64,000 nucleotides of DNA from Pseudomonas atagonensis (GTDB taxonomy: Bacteria; Pseudomonadota; Gammaproteobacteria; Pseudomonadales; Pseudomonadaceae). Positions 8,602-18,055 of the stretch are shown one piece after another. Under the pieces are notes generated by a model. That model saw only the letters and a program-made list of their open reading frames with translations. It was not told the DNA's origin and did not search any database. The DNA lies in contig NZ_VXCA01000014.1 in assembly GCF_011369485.1 (NCBI RefSeq), positions 1 through 64,000 of the forward strand. Direction: 5' to 3'. The first letter of the stretch is position 1; each line of letters starts with the position of its first letter. Position numbers and translations under genes: made by a program.

Positions 8602-9684
8602 ATGGGAAACACGGGAGGAAAGGGACTTTCATTGGCCAGGAGGCTTTATACATCGCGAACCCTCGGGCTGTTGCTCGGGCTTTTGTGCGTGAGTGCCGCG
8701 ATGTACCCGCTCGATCCACCGCTGTGGGTCTGGGCGCTGATGTTGTTCAATGGCCTGGTCTGGCCGCATCTGGCCTTTCAATGGGCGCGTCGTTCGAGTG
8801 TGCCTTATCACGCCGAACACCGGAATCTGCTGATCGACGCCTTTCTCGGTGGCCTCTGGGTCAGCGCCATGCAGTTCAATCCGCTGCCCAGCGCCACGAC
8901 CATTTCGATGATGGCGATGAACAACGTGGCCATTGGCGGGGTGCGCTTTCTATTGGCAGGTCTGGCCGCGCAATTGCTCGGTGTTGGCGTGGGGCTGGTG
9001 GTTTTTGCCCCGGCATTCATCCCGGCCACTTCGCCGTTGCAACTATATGCCTGCCTGCCGCTGCTGATGCTTTATCCGCTGGCGCTGGGCTGGATCTGTT
9101 TCCGCCAGGCTTACACCCTCGGTCAGCACAAGCGTGAGCTGCTGGCGTTGAGCCGCACTGACAGCCTCACCGGGCTGCTCAACCACGGTGCCTGGAAGGA
9201 TCAACTGGAAATCGCCTTCCAGCGCTGCAAACGGCAGAAGCAGGGCGCGGCCATTGCACTGATCGACATCGATCATTTCAAGGCGATCAACGACACGTAC
9301 GGCCATGTGGCCGGTGATATCGTGCTGCGGCAGTTGAGCAAAATGCTCAAACAGAACCTGCGCGCCACCGATGTCGCCGGGCGCTACGGTGGCGATGAGT
9401 TCTGCGTGATTCTGCCGGAGCTGCCGCTGTTCAACGCCGCCCAGGCCATGGAAGCCTTGCGCGAGCGTTTCGCCACGCTGGGTTATGAGCAGAATCCGGC
9501 GCTGAAAGTCAGCCTGAGTATCGGGCTGGCGGCCTACGACCCTGCTCACGCCGATGCGACGCGCTGGCTCAACGATGCCGATCAGGCGCTGTATGAAGCC
9601 AAGGCCGGCGGACGCAATCGGGTCATCTGCAATTGCGATAACACGCCGAGGCATGAACTGCTCGATCCACTCTTTATTCCTTGA
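8602..9684 (+). CDS. Diguanylate cyclase with MASE2-like membrane sensor
   Basis: The 360-residue protein has several N-terminal membrane segments (about residues 20-165) matching the MASE2 arrangement of AdrA/DgcC-type enzymes, then a GGDEF domain (about 180-345). The active-site motif GGDEF is intact at 263-267 and an inhibitory I-site RATD stands five residues before it (254-257), so it should make cyclic-di-GMP and be feedback controlled. I choose ATG 8602, with GAGG five bases upstream, over the in-frame GTG at 8587. Its last 11 bases overlap the end of the convergent oxaloacetate decarboxylase gene. Confidence 0.9.
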   Translation: MGNTGGKGLSLARRLYTSRTLGLLLGLLCVSAAMYPLDPPLWVWALMLFNGLVWPHLAFQWARRSSVPYHAEHRNLLIDAFLGGLWVSAMQFNPLPSATTISMMAMNNVAIGGVRFLLAGLAAQLLGVGVGLVVFAPAFIPATSPLQLYACLPLLMLYPLALGWICFRQAYTLGQHKRELLALSRTDSLTGLLNHGAWKDQLEIAFQRCKRQKQGAAIALIDIDHFKAINDTYGHVAGDIVLRQLSKMLKQNLRATDVAGRYGGDEFCVILPELPLFNAAQAMEALRERFATLGYEQNPALKVSLSIGLAAYDPAHADATRWLNDADQALYEAKAGGRNRVICNCDNTPRHELLDPLFIP

Positions 9685-10543
9685 CGCTCATGTATTCCTT
9701 GGCCCAGAGAATGTATTCCTCAGGTTGGGTATAGGTGTGCGTCAGTTCGGTCGCGCTCAGGTCGGATGCCTGGGTGAAGATCTGCCGCTGTTCGCGCAGG
9801 CTGTCGTAAGTGGCCTTGATCGCCGCAAAGTAAGCGCCGTGGCCGTCGATGGTCACGCGCACGCCCAGTTCGGCCAGACGTTTGTCATCGCGCAGCGCCG
9901 GGTTGCCGTAGGTGACGAGCATCAGCGGCACGGTCAGGTGCTCGGCAATCTGCTCGAGCTGATCGAAGTCCTGCACGCCGACCATGCAGATGCCATCGGC
10001 GCCGGCAGCCTGGTACTGGCGAGTGCGGCTGATGATTTCCTGATTGGGCAGAATGCCGGCGTTGGTGCGGGCGATGATTGCCATTTCCGAGTCGACCCGG
10101 GCTTCCAGCGCCGCACGGATCTTGCCGACACCTTCGGCGACGGAGATCAGGTCGGTGGACTTGCGGCCGAATTGCGCGGGCAGCAAGGTATCTTCGATGG
10201 TCAGGGCGGCGACGCCGGCGCGTTCCAGCTCGACGATGGTGCGCATCACGTTGAGGGCGTTGCCGTAGCCGTGGTCGGCGTCGGCGATCACCGGCAGTTG
10301 CGCGACACGGCCGATGCGGGTGGCCTGTTCGGCGAACTCGCTGAGGGTGATCAAAGCAAAGTCCGGAGCGCCCAATACCTGCAACGATGCCACCGAACCC
10401 CCGAGAATCCCCACTTCAAAACCCAGGTCAGCGGCGATTCTGGCGGACATCGGGTCAAACACCGAGGCGGTGTGATAGCAGGTGTCGGAAGCCAGCAACT
10501 GACGGAAGTTACGGCGCAAATCTTGATGAGAAAGCCTGGACAT
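9674..10543 (-). CDS. Oxaloacetate decarboxylase (isocitrate lyase/PEP mutase superfamily)
   Basis: The product is 289 residues, the length of Pseudomonas aeruginosa PA4872, which decarboxylates oxaloacetate. Features are [21 protein letters not shown], the metal-binding [16 protein letters not shown] and IIARTNAG. These fit the superfamily, while the Cys-containing KKCGH loop of isocitrate/methylisocitrate lyases is missing. I start at ATG 10541-10543 (MSRLSHQDL); upstream in-frame codons read like non-coding DNA. It converges on the diguanylate cyclase gene with an 11-bp overlap of coding ends. Confidence 0.88.
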   Translation of the reverse strand: MSRLSHQDLRRNFRQLLASDTCYHTASVFDPMSARIAADLGFEVGILGGSVASLQVLGAPDFALITLSEFAEQATRIGRVAQLPVIADADHGYGNALNVMRTIVELERAGVAALTIEDTLLPAQFGRKSTDLISVAEGVGKIRAALEARVDSEMAIIARTNAGILPNQEIISRTRQYQAAGADGICMVGVQDFDQLEQIAEHLTVPLMLVTYGNPALRDDKRLAELGVRVTIDGHGAYFAAIKATYDSLREQRQIFTQASDLSATELTHTYTQPEEYILWAKEYMSVKE

Positions 10544-10741
10544 ACGAGTTCCACCAATACAAAGGAATGGAAAGGCTTGAGCAAATGTGTCAACGCCGAA
10601 GGATGAAAAGGCTATCACGCGAATGGGTCAAGGATCATGACGAATTTGCGAGCTGACGCGGAGTATTGCGCCGAGAAGGGATGTTTTAGATGAAAGGATT
10701 CAGCATTGGCCTGAATAATTTCTTTCTACCGAGGATGCTTG

Positions 10742-10773
10742 CTGTGGTGAGTGGATAAATCCCCTCGCCACAG
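10742..10773. repeat. Inverted repeat downstream of the aruG-like gene
   Basis: CTGTGGTGAG (10742-10751) faces CTCGCCACAG (10764-10773), pairing over ten bases with one G-T pair. It lies just beyond the stop of the minus-strand AruG-like gene, so it could end transcription of that cluster, though no clear T-tract follows. The sequence resembles a common Pseudomonas intergenic repeat. Confidence 0.4.
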
Positions 10774-10783
10774 TAGCTCCCCG

Positions 10784-11818
10784 TCATGCGGCGGCTGCTT
10801 GCTGCTGTTGATTGGGCAACATCACCGCACGTACCGAGTTGCCCGGTTGCAGTTGCAGGCGTTTCGCCGTCTGCCGGTCGATGACCAGGCTGCTGCCGAC
10901 CCGACGTGCTCGGGCGACGGTGATGCGGCAGTTTTCCAGGCGCCGGTTGTGGATCAGCCACAGCGGTGCCTGTTCGTCCGGGGTGCCGATGCTCAGGGCC
11001 AGTTCCAGGCTGTCGCGCACGGTGCGAATGCTGCGGATCGGCGCTTCGATCACCGGGCCACCGTCGAAAATGTCGATGTAGCCTTTATGCGCAAATCCTT
11101 CGGCCTGAAGAATCTTCAGGGCCGCTTCAGTGTTGGGGTGTGGCTGGCCGATCGCCGCTTGCGCCTGTTCAGTGAGCAGGCAGGTATACAGCGGTTGGCG
11201 CGGCATCAGTTCGGCGATGAAGGATTTGTTGCCCAGCCCCGACAAGTGATCGGCGTGGGTGAAGTCCATCTGGAAGAAGTGTCGGCCCAAACTGTCCCAG
11301 AACGGCGAGCGGCCCTGTTCATCGGCACTGCCACGCAACTCGGCGATCATCTTCTCGCCAAACAGGTGCGGAAACTCGGCCACGAACAACAAACGCCCCA
11401 GCGAGAGCAGGCGGCCATTGCTGCCGTGACGCTGGTCATGGCCGAGAAACAGTGAGCACAGCTCCGATTGACCGGTCAGTTCGTTGTTGAGGAACAGCGT
11501 CGGAATCTGCCGTTGAATCCCCAGATCAGGCGCCGAACTGACGGTCAGCCCGACCCGATAGTTGTACCAGGGTTCACGCAGGCCCACCGCCCCGGACATT
11601 GCGCTGACACCCACGACGCGCAGGTCATCGTCTTCGAGCACGAACAGATAGTCGGCGTCGGCACGCTCCACCTGTTCGGCGAACGCACGTTGCGCCCAGC
11701 GCACCCGGTGGGCCAGACGATCTTCGTTGGCCGGCAGGGTAGTGAACCCCGGGCCGGCCTGTTGCACCAGCGCCATCAGTGCTGGCAGGTCGTTGACTTT
11801 GACCGGACGGACAATCAT
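10784..11818 (-). CDS. Arginine/ornithine N-succinyltransferase beta-type subunit (AruG-like)
   Basis: The 344-residue protein is of the AstA/AruG family: N-terminal MIVRPVKVNDLPALMAL, FLVxED-type strand YLFVLEDD, FDGGPVIEAP, and SPFWDSLGRHFF, all standard for the family. AruF and AruG together transfer succinyl from succinyl-CoA to the alpha-amino group of arginine or ornithine in the AST pathway. Here neither aruC, aruD, aruB nor aruE is next door; instead it sits downstream of an AruF-like gene, a permease and amide-metabolising enzymes. It may therefore be a second, specialised copy. The start at ATG 11816-11818 has AAGGAG upstream. A Gln/Ala-rich tail ends the protein. Confidence 0.82.
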   Translation of the reverse strand: MIVRPVKVNDLPALMALVQQAGPGFTTLPANEDRLAHRVRWAQRAFAEQVERADADYLFVLEDDDLRVVGVSAMSGAVGLREPWYNYRVGLTVSSAPDLGIQRQIPTLFLNNELTGQSELCSLFLGHDQRHGSNGRLLSLGRLLFVAEFPHLFGEKMIAELRGSADEQGRSPFWDSLGRHFFQMDFTHADHLSGLGNKSFIAELMPRQPLYTCLLTEQAQAAIGQPHPNTEAALKILQAEGFAHKGYIDIFDGGPVIEAPIRSIRTVRDSLELALSIGTPDEQAPLWLIHNRRLENCRITVARARRVGSSLVIDRQTAKRLQLQPGNSVRAVMLPNQQQQAAAA

Positions 11819-11867
11819 GCGGTAACTCCTTCGGTGCACAGGCAGCGGCGCTGTCGTTGGCGGCGAT

Positions 11868-12884
11868 TCACAGGGCGATCAGCCGGACGCTGGCGCCATC
11901 GCTCACCTGCAGTGCCGCGCAGAGGGCAGGGGTGAGGGCCAGCGGTTGATCCGGCAGATAGTCGAGTTCGGCAACAACGGCGCGGAAGCCGTGCAGGGCA
12001 TCGTTGCTCAGCAGATATCGGCCACGGGCGTCGATCTGCGGCTGTTGCTCGACAGGCAGCGACGCGCTGCGCGCAATCGAGCGGATGTTTGCTGTGCGGG
12101 CATACAAGGTCGGGCCGGCATCGAACAGATCGATGTAGCTGTTGGTTTCAAAACCTTCACGCTCAAGAATGTCGAACGCTTCCTGGCCGTCCGGGTGAAT
12201 GCGCCCGATGCATTCCTGCGCCGCTGGCGGCAGCATCGGCACGTAAATCGGGTATTGCGGCATCAGTTCGGCGAGAAAACTGCGGCTTTGCAGGCCACAC
12301 AGCCGTTCCGCCTCAACGTAGGGCAGGTCGAAGAAGTGCTTGCCCAGCGCATCCCAGAACGGTGAGTGGCCGTTCTCGTCGCTGTAGCCGACGATTTCGG
12401 TAATTACCGCGTCGGCAAAGCGCTGCTTGTGGGCGGCAATGAACAACAGCCGTGCCCGTGACAGCAATTCGGAAGAAGGCGTGCGCACCAATGCTGAGTC
12501 GATGTGGAAGCCGCGTAGCAGCGTGTGATCGTTGAGGTCGTGGCACAGTGACAACGCCGGCACGCCATGTTCGATGTTCAGCTCTCGAGAAGCGCTGGTG
12601 TAGTGGCGATTGCGCAGGCTGTAGAACGGCTCATTGAACCCGGCAGTGGCCAGAATCTCCGAGCAGCCGAGCAAACGTTGATTGTCTAGATCTTCCATTA
12701 CGAAGAAATAGTTTTCCGGGCCAGGCGCTGCGGCATCGCTATCAAAGGAGGCGCAGGAAGCGGCGATTTTCTCGCGCAGCCGTTCGCTGTCGTCGGGCAA
12801 AGACGTCACACCCACCAGACTGTCGCGGGCCAGTTGTTGCAACTGCGGCAGGTCGGTTGGCTCGACTGGGCGTAAGACCAGCAT
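11868..12884 (-). CDS. Arginine/ornithine N-succinyltransferase alpha-type subunit (AruF-like)
   Basis: The 338-residue protein starts MLVLRPVEPTDLPQL and contains GVTSLPDDSERLREKI, ITEIVGYSDENGHSPFWDAL and FDAGPTLYAR, clearly AruF/AstA family. It stands 49 bp before the AruG-like gene, so the pair probably forms a heteromeric acyltransferase. Compared with the canonical AruF I remember, it is somewhat divergent in the middle and C-terminal parts, which fits a paralogue with a different amine substrate; this comparison is from memory. A GC-poorer gap of about 120 bp separates it from the permease gene upstream. Confidence 0.82.
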   Translation of the reverse strand: MLVLRPVEPTDLPQLQQLARDSLVGVTSLPDDSERLREKIAASCASFDSDAAAPGPENYFFVMEDLDNQRLLGCSEILATAGFNEPFYSLRNRHYTSASRELNIEHGVPALSLCHDLNDHTLLRGFHIDSALVRTPSSELLSRARLLFIAAHKQRFADAVITEIVGYSDENGHSPFWDALGKHFFDLPYVEAERLCGLQSRSFLAELMPQYPIYVPMLPPAAQECIGRIHPDGQEAFDILEREGFETNSYIDLFDAGPTLYARTANIRSIARSASLPVEQQPQIDARGRYLLSNDALHGFRAVVAELDYLPDQPLALTPALCAALQVSDGASVRLIAL

Positions 12885-13002
12885 GGATGCACTCCTGTAT
12901 CAAAGGGTTCGGCGCATTTGCCGAACCTGACTATCACTGTCGGTTTCCACGCGTTAAATCGGCGGTCGCCTGATTTGTTGTCAGACGCCGCTCTTTTTCT
13001 TG

Positions 13003-14352
13003 TCAGCCGTTGCTCGGGTCGGGCAACGCGGCACGGCTGCCGAGCTTGTTGAGGCACAACAGATAGACCACGCCCAGACCGATCCAGATCAGGCCGAGCT
13101 TCTGAGCAGCAACGCCCATGTTGTACATGATGGCCGCGACGATGATGAAGCCGATCACCGGGCAGATCAGATGGCGCACCACCTGACCGGACTTCTGCCG
13201 ACGCCAGTAGTAGTTGATCACTGTCAGGTGCAGCAGCATGAACCCACTGAGGGCGCCGAAGTTGACCAGCGAGGTCAAGGTGTCGACCGAGTTGATGAAC
13301 AGGTAGCAGATCACCAGCGACAGCACCGCCACCAGATAAATGCTCATGTACGGCGTGTTGTGTTTCGGGTGCACCCTGGCGAGGATTTTCGGCAATTTGC
13401 CGTCGCGGGCCATGCCGAACAGCAGGCGCGACACCGCCGATTGCGAAGTCACGGCCACGGCGATGCCCCAGGACAATGCGGTGGTGATTGCGGTCAGGGT
13501 GGCGAGCCAGCTGCCGGCCGCGAGTTCGGCAATTTCGTAAAACGCGGTGTCGGCCGATTTGAAGCCCAGGCCTGCCGCCAGATCGGTGGCAATCCAGGTT
13601 TGCACAACGAAGATCGCGCCCATCACCACCAGCGTAATCAACGCTGCCTTGCCGACGCTGCGGCCCGGGTCGCCCTTGATCTCTTCGGCGAGGGTGGAAA
13701 TTGCATCGAAACCGAGGAACGACAGCACTGCGATCGACACCGCTTGCATCAGCAGGGCGAAGTTAAAGGTTTCCGGGTGATAAAGCGGCGCCAGCGTCAG
13801 GCCGCCGTTACCTGCACCGTTGTGCAGGGCGTTCCAGGCGTAGAACAGGAAGATACCCAGTACCACCAGCTGTGCCAGCAGGAAGATGATGTTCATCCGT
13901 GCGGTGAAGGTGATGCCGCGCAGGTTGACGAAGGTCGCACTGACCAGGAAGGCCAGAATGAAGCCGACCTTTGGAATGTCCGGGTACAAATGGTTCAGCG
14001 CCATGGCCGCGTACACGTAGAGCAGCGGCGGAATCAGCAGATAGTCGAGCAGCATCAGCCAGCCGGCGATGAAACCGACGTGTTGATTGAGGCCGCGTTG
14101 CGCGTAGGAATACACCGAGCCGGCCACCGGAAAGGCGCGGGCCATGCTGCCGTAACTCAGGGCCGTAAAGACCATCGCCACCATGCCGATGATGTAGGCC
14201 AGCGGCACCATCCCCGGTGCTTCGGCGTTGACGTAGCCATACACGCCGAACGGGGCGATGGGGATCATGAAAATCATCCCGTAGATCACCAGATCGGTCA
14301 GCGTCAGGCTGCGTTTAAGCTCCTGCTTGTAGCCGAATTCTTCTATTTCCAT
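13003..14352 (-). CDS. APC-family amino acid/amine permease
   Basis: The 449-residue, strongly hydrophobic protein has about twelve membrane segments and the APC pattern: RSLTLTDLVIYGMIFMIPIAPFGVYG in the first helix region, then LGFDAISTLAEEIKGDPGRSVGKA, the consensus amphipathic region of amino acid transporters. It resembles putrescine/amino acid importers (PuuP/YcjJ-like). I start at ATG 14350-14352 (MEIEEFGYKQ) with AAGGAGTT eight bases before it, rather than the upstream TTG. It lies within the cluster encoding a GS-like ligase, an amidohydrolase and succinyltransferases, and probably imports their substrate. Confidence 0.88.
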   Translation of the reverse strand: MEIEEFGYKQELKRSLTLTDLVIYGMIFMIPIAPFGVYGYVNAEAPGMVPLAYIIGMVAMVFTALSYGSMARAFPVAGSVYSYAQRGLNQHVGFIAGWLMLLDYLLIPPLLYVYAAMALNHLYPDIPKVGFILAFLVSATFVNLRGITFTARMNIIFLLAQLVVLGIFLFYAWNALHNGAGNGGLTLAPLYHPETFNFALLMQAVSIAVLSFLGFDAISTLAEEIKGDPGRSVGKAALITLVVMGAIFVVQTWIATDLAAGLGFKSADTAFYEIAELAAGSWLATLTAITTALSWGIAVAVTSQSAVSRLLFGMARDGKLPKILARVHPKHNTPYMSIYLVAVLSLVICYLFINSVDTLTSLVNFGALSGFMLLHLTVINYYWRRQKSGQVVRHLICPVIGFIIVAAIMYNMGVAAQKLGLIWIGLGVVYLLCLNKLGSRAALPDPSNG

Positions 14353-14430
14353 GAAGCGCAACTCCTTGTCAGCCAATCAGTCGTTTTAGTTGTTATATCG
14401 GTCCGTCGTTTACAGCATCAGCAGTCGTTC

Positions 14431-15183
14431 TTACAGCAATGGCGCGAGGTATCCGGCCCAGCGCGTTACGGCTTCGGGGCTGCGCAGCAGGTCGTTTCGC
14501 ACCTCGATCAGCACCGAGTCCAGGCCGCGGGCATCGCCGTGCACCGGCACGGTCATGTCGCCCAGCGGGTCAATCTTGTAGGGCTGGTTGCCCGCCACTT
14601 TCAGTGGATGTTGCTCCAGGCCTGCGAGCAGTCGTTGCGCGTAAGCTTTGGCCTGACCGAACAACACGCCGACTTCCACCGCACGCGGCTGGCCGTAATA
14701 CACCGGGGTAAAACTGTGAATCCCGACCACCCGTACCGGCTGGCCCTTGGCGATGCGTTCGTCGATCAACGTCTGCAAGCGCGCATGAAACGGTTTGAAC
14801 AGTGTCTGGCGCCGGTACTCACGGGTGGCTTCGTCCAGCTCGCGATTGCCCGGCACTTGATAAATCTCGCTCTGCGCCGGGATGCTGTCCGGCGCATGGC
14901 GTGGTCGATTGAGGTCGATCAGCAGTCGCGAATAGTTGGCGCTCAATAGTGTGGCGCCCAGTGTTTGCGACAATTGCTCGGCCAGTTCCAGCGCACCGAT
15001 GTCCCAGGCGATGTGCTCGCCGGCCGCGACATCGTCCAGGCCCAGATTGTTCAGGGCCTCTGGGATGTAGCGGCTGGCGTGTTCGCACACCAGGATCAAC
15101 GGATGGTTCGAATCTTCGCGACTCAAGTTGTAGACCGGTCGGGTGTACAACCCAAGCTCGGCAGATTCAGTACACGCGTGCAT
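14431..15183 (-). CDS. N-formylglutamate amidohydrolase family enzyme
   Basis: The protein has about 250 residues and the FGase pattern LVCEHASRYIP, HIAWDIGALELAEQL, LLIDLNRPRHAPDSIP and GIHSFTPVYYG, with histidines and acidic residues placed for a zinc site. Canonical HutG-type members hydrolyse N-formylglutamate at the end of histidine breakdown; paralogues act on other N-acyl amino acids. No hut gene is near. I favour ATG 15183; a GTG nine bases upstream is also possible. Either way the start lies inside the 3' end of the GS-like gene, so the two are translationally coupled. Confidence 0.83.
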   Translation of the reverse strand: MHACTESAELGLYTRPVYNLSREDSNHPLILVCEHASRYIPEALNNLGLDDVAAGEHIAWDIGALELAEQLSQTLGATLLSANYSRLLIDLNRPRHAPDSIPAQSEIYQVPGNRELDEATREYRRQTLFKPFHARLQTLIDERIAKGQPVRVVGIHSFTPVYYGQPRAVEVGVLFGQAKAYAQRLLAGLEQHPLKVAGNQPYKIDPLGDMTVPVHGDARGLDSVLIEVRNDLLRSPEAVTRWAGYLAPLL

Positions 15184-16498
15184 AGTGCTCACACAGGTCA
15201 GCGATCGAGTGCTGTTCCGTCAGCGCCAGTTCCTCGGTTTTAAGGGCGAAATAACTGTCGAGCAACGGCTTGGGCAGCCATTCGTTGAGGGCGCCACTGT
15301 CACGCAGGCAATCCAGTGCCTGTGCCAGTGAGCCGGGCAGGGCAACGATGCCCCGTGCCTTGCGTTGCTCGTCGTTAAGTGAATCGGGAATTTCATTGGT
15401 GATGGCGTTCAGCGCCAGACGCTGCTCGATGCCCAGACGTCCGGCAATCAGCAGTGCCGCCATTGCCAGATGCGGCGAAGCGGTGGCGTCCATGGCGCGG
15501 AATTCCAGGTTGTACTGTGCGGCCACGGGTTTGCTGCCCAGCGTCACGGTCGGGCAGATTCGCAGCGCCGCTTCACGGTTCTGCTGCCCCAGACACGCGT
15601 AGGACGCGCTCCAGTGGTGTGGCTGCAGGCGCTCGTACGACAACGGTGTCGGCGCGGTGATCGCGCACAGTGCCGGCAAGTTATGCAGGATGCCGGCGGC
15701 CCAATGCTGGCCAAGGCTGGACAAACCGTTGCTGGTGCCGGCGTCGTAGAGCATCGGCTGGCCGGCAAGGTCGAGCAGGCTGACGTGCAGGTGGACGCCG
15801 TTGCACATCGCGTCGGCAGCGGATTTTGGCGAAAAGCTTAGATCCAGGCCCATTTGCCGGGCGATTTCACGGGCGATCTCGCGCACGTTGACCGCACGAT
15901 CCGCCGCCGCGACACCCAAGGCCGGGCGACAGGTGATTTCGTATTGATGCTTGCCGTATTCGGGCAGGAACATTTCCGGTTCGACGCCGCCGGCGCGCAA
16001 GGCGCTGAGCAGCCAGCCACCGAAACCTGCACCCTGACGCTGGGCTTCGAGGGAGAACGCCGGCGGTTCGGCGGCGTCGGCGTGCAGATTGAATTCGTGT
16101 TCGAACGCCGCGTTGACCTGCAGCCCCAATTCATCTCGATAACGTTCGACTTCATCGCGCAGCAGCGTGCGGGGGCAGGCGCCGAACGGGCGACCATCGG
16201 TTTCGCGCAAGTCGCCGTGGATGAAATCCAGCGGCGGCGCATCGGCGTCCGGGCCGTTGGCGACGGTGACGCGGCTGCTCAGATCGGGGATCAGACGCAA
16301 GTCACCATAGGCGCCCCACGGGCTGGTCGAGGCGATGGAGTCTTGTGGGGTCAGGGCGCTGTTGGCCGGCACCCAGCCGATGCCGGCAGCCTGATAATGC
16401 TCGAGTTCATCGGTGGGAAACGAACGGCCCCGGGTGATGCCGGTCAGGTCGGTAGTGACCACGGTGGTCATCGGCAGCGGCGTCAGGCGTGCGCTCAT
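15167..16498 (-). CDS. Glutamine synthetase-like (gamma-glutamylation type) ligase
   Basis: The 443-residue protein is a type I glutamine synthetase relative. Visible family features are the metal-binding EHEFNLH, PEYGKHQYEIT, GVHLHVSLLD (nucleotide/metal His), NREAALRI and the late EFRAMDATASPHLAMAALL. The tyrosine adenylylation region of true GlnA is not obvious. Such proteins next to catabolic genes (PuuA, GlnA-like enzymes) gamma-glutamylate amines such as putrescine or ethanolamine. Start ATG 16498 overlaps the stop of the hydrolase gene by four bases. The acceptor amine is unknown. Confidence 0.85.
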   Translation of the reverse strand: MSARLTPLPMTTVVTTDLTGITRGRSFPTDELEHYQAAGIGWVPANSALTPQDSIASTSPWGAYGDLRLIPDLSSRVTVANGPDADAPPLDFIHGDLRETDGRPFGACPRTLLRDEVERYRDELGLQVNAAFEHEFNLHADAAEPPAFSLEAQRQGAGFGGWLLSALRAGGVEPEMFLPEYGKHQYEITCRPALGVAAADRAVNVREIAREIARQMGLDLSFSPKSAADAMCNGVHLHVSLLDLAGQPMLYDAGTSNGLSSLGQHWAAGILHNLPALCAITAPTPLSYERLQPHHWSASYACLGQQNREAALRICPTVTLGSKPVAAQYNLEFRAMDATASPHLAMAALLIAGRLGIEQRLALNAITNEIPDSLNDEQRKARGIVALPGSLAQALDCLRDSGALNEWLPKPLLDSYFALKTEELALTEQHSIADLCEHYARVY

Positions 16499-17139
16499 GG
16501 CTGCATCTCCTGCAAGCGGCCGAGCACGGTGTCGGTGTCGGTGATCCAGCAGTAACCCTTGATCGCATTGAGGCAGGCTTGATGACGTTCGGCGGTGTGG
16601 GTGGCGCAGGCGTCTTCCACCAGTGTCACCAGATAGCCGCGGTCGGCGGCATCGCGTACGGCCATGTCAACGCACTGGTCGGTGACGATGCCGGCGATGA
16701 TCAGGTGACGGGTTTGCAGATTGCGCAGCACGTAGTCGATGTTGGTTGAGTTGAAGACCCCGGACGAGGTCTTCGGCAAAACGATTTCGTTCTCGGTCGG
16801 GGTCAGCTCAGGAATGATTTGCGCCTGCGGACTGCCTTTGGGCAGGTGCATGTCCGACAGCTTGTGATCCAGCGAACGGTCGCGACCGTCGGCGGTCAGG
16901 CTTTCGATGTGGGTGTGCAGCACGTTCTGCCGTGCTTCGCGAAAGGCACTGAGCAACCGCTGCTGGTTGGGCACCACCTGCGAGCGCACGCGATTCAGAA
17001 AGTAGGTGGCGTCCGGGCCTGTGAGGTGCGGGTCGAACTGCGGGTCGAGCCAGGCGCACTGCATGTCCACCAGCAACAATGCGGTGTGATCGGTGACAAA
17101 CGGCAAATCCCGTGGTGAGCGGTGGGGAAGGCTGAACAT
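16495..17139 (-). CDS. Isochorismatase-like cysteine hydrolase
   Basis: The 214-residue protein has the catalytic triad of the isochorismatase/nicotinamidase superfamily: Asp25 in LLLVDMQ, Lys123 in LPKTSSGVF and Cys156 in GIVTDQCVD, with the usual cis-peptide context before the Cys. Members hydrolyse amides, N-carbamoyl groups or vinyl ethers. It starts two bases after the stop of the RpiR gene and overlaps the GS-like gene by four bases, so it is the first enzyme of the cluster. It may release an amine or carboxylate that the following enzymes use. Confidence 0.88.
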   Translation of the reverse strand: MFSLPHRSPRDLPFVTDHTALLLVDMQCAWLDPQFDPHLTGPDATYFLNRVRSQVVPNQQRLLSAFREARQNVLHTHIESLTADGRDRSLDHKLSDMHLPKGSPQAQIIPELTPTENEIVLPKTSSGVFNSTNIDYVLRNLQTRHLIIAGIVTDQCVDMAVRDAADRGYLVTLVEDACATHTAERHQACLNAIKGYCWITDTDTVLGRLQEMQP

Positions 17140-17141
17140 CC

Positions 17142-17996
17142 TTATTTTTCCTCCAGTAGATGAGTATTGAACTCGTTGCGCAGGGCGTCGATGCCTTCCA
17201 GGCGATCGGCCAGATCTTCAGTGCGCAGGGTCAGGCAGGCGATCAGCGCTTCGACTTGCGCGAGCGCCGGCACCATGGTGTCGAAGGGCGAGGCTGATTC
17301 CACCGGTGAGCTGATGATCACGTCGGCCAGCTCACGCAGCGGCGAGGCATAGATGTCGGTAAACAGCACCACCCGCGCATTGTGGTTCTTCGCTGCCGTG
17401 GCGACGCGCAGGGCCTGGGTCTGGTAGCGCCGGTAATCAAACACCAGCACCACATCCTGACGTTGCAGGTCGAACAGGCGATCCGGCAACTGCGCGTTGT
17501 CTTCCAGGGCAAAGCAACCGGGGCGCAACAGGCGCAGGTGATTGAGCAAGTAGGTCGACAGCAGACTGCTGAACCGGCCGCCGAAGCAATACACCTGATG
17601 GCGTCCATCCAGCAGCCAGTCCGCGAGGATGCGCACGTCTTCCGGTTGCGTCAGTGATTGGGTTTCGACCAGCAGGCGATGGCTGTCGCCCAGATAATGG
17701 CTCCAGGCGTCGTCCTTGTTTTGTTGTGCGCGGGGTTGTAACAGCGTGCGCGGCGAGCGCAGGCGATGATCCATGTCACTGAGGAGGGCGTCCTGGAATT
17801 CGGCATAGCCGCCGAATCCGAGTTTCTTCACCAGCCGCACGATGGTCGGGTCGCTGACCCCAGCATGTTCGGCCAGACGCGCCATCGGTCCCAGCCCGTT
17901 ACGCGGGTACTGATCAAGCAAGGCGCGAACGACTTTGCGCTCCGACGGCGTAAGATCCAGGCCGGGATCGGTGATCAGGTCTCTGAGAGGGGGCAT
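17142..17996 (-). CDS. RpiR/MurR-family transcriptional regulator
   Basis: The 284-residue protein has an N-terminal HTH_6 domain (about residues 1-75; GPMARLAEHAGVSDPTIVRL is the recognition segment) and a C-terminal SIS domain (about 120-250). In the SIS domain the strand that usually holds a Ser/Thr-rich phosphosugar loop reads VLVFDYRRYQTQ, suggesting a ligand other than a sugar phosphate. I start at ATG 17996 (MPPLRDL), with GGAG upstream; a GTG at 18035 is possible. It is the first gene of a seven-gene same-strand cluster and probably controls it. Confidence 0.86.
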   Translation of the reverse strand: MPPLRDLITDPGLDLTPSERKVVRALLDQYPRNGLGPMARLAEHAGVSDPTIVRLVKKLGFGGYAEFQDALLSDMDHRLRSPRTLLQPRAQQNKDDAWSHYLGDSHRLLVETQSLTQPEDVRILADWLLDGRHQVYCFGGRFSSLLSTYLLNHLRLLRPGCFALEDNAQLPDRLFDLQRQDVVLVFDYRRYQTQALRVATAAKNHNARVVLFTDIYASPLRELADVIISSPVESASPFDTMVPALAQVEALIACLTLRTEDLADRLEGIDALRNEFNTHLLEEK

Positions 17997-18055
17997 CCGG
18001 GCTCCTGCTGGATGGGGGTGTCGAATTCGCTTCACAATCCGTTAAAACAGTATTT

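Noticed and set aside
12885..13002. Possible gene between the permease and AruF-like genes
   Set aside because: No open frame with a ribosome binding site; composition is intergenic.
13000..14949. Long open frame of 649 codons on the plus strand
   Set aside because: It is antisense to the APC permease and N-formylglutamate amidohydrolase genes, both of which have clear domain matches; its composition is rich in Gln/His as expected of shadow frames in GC-rich DNA.
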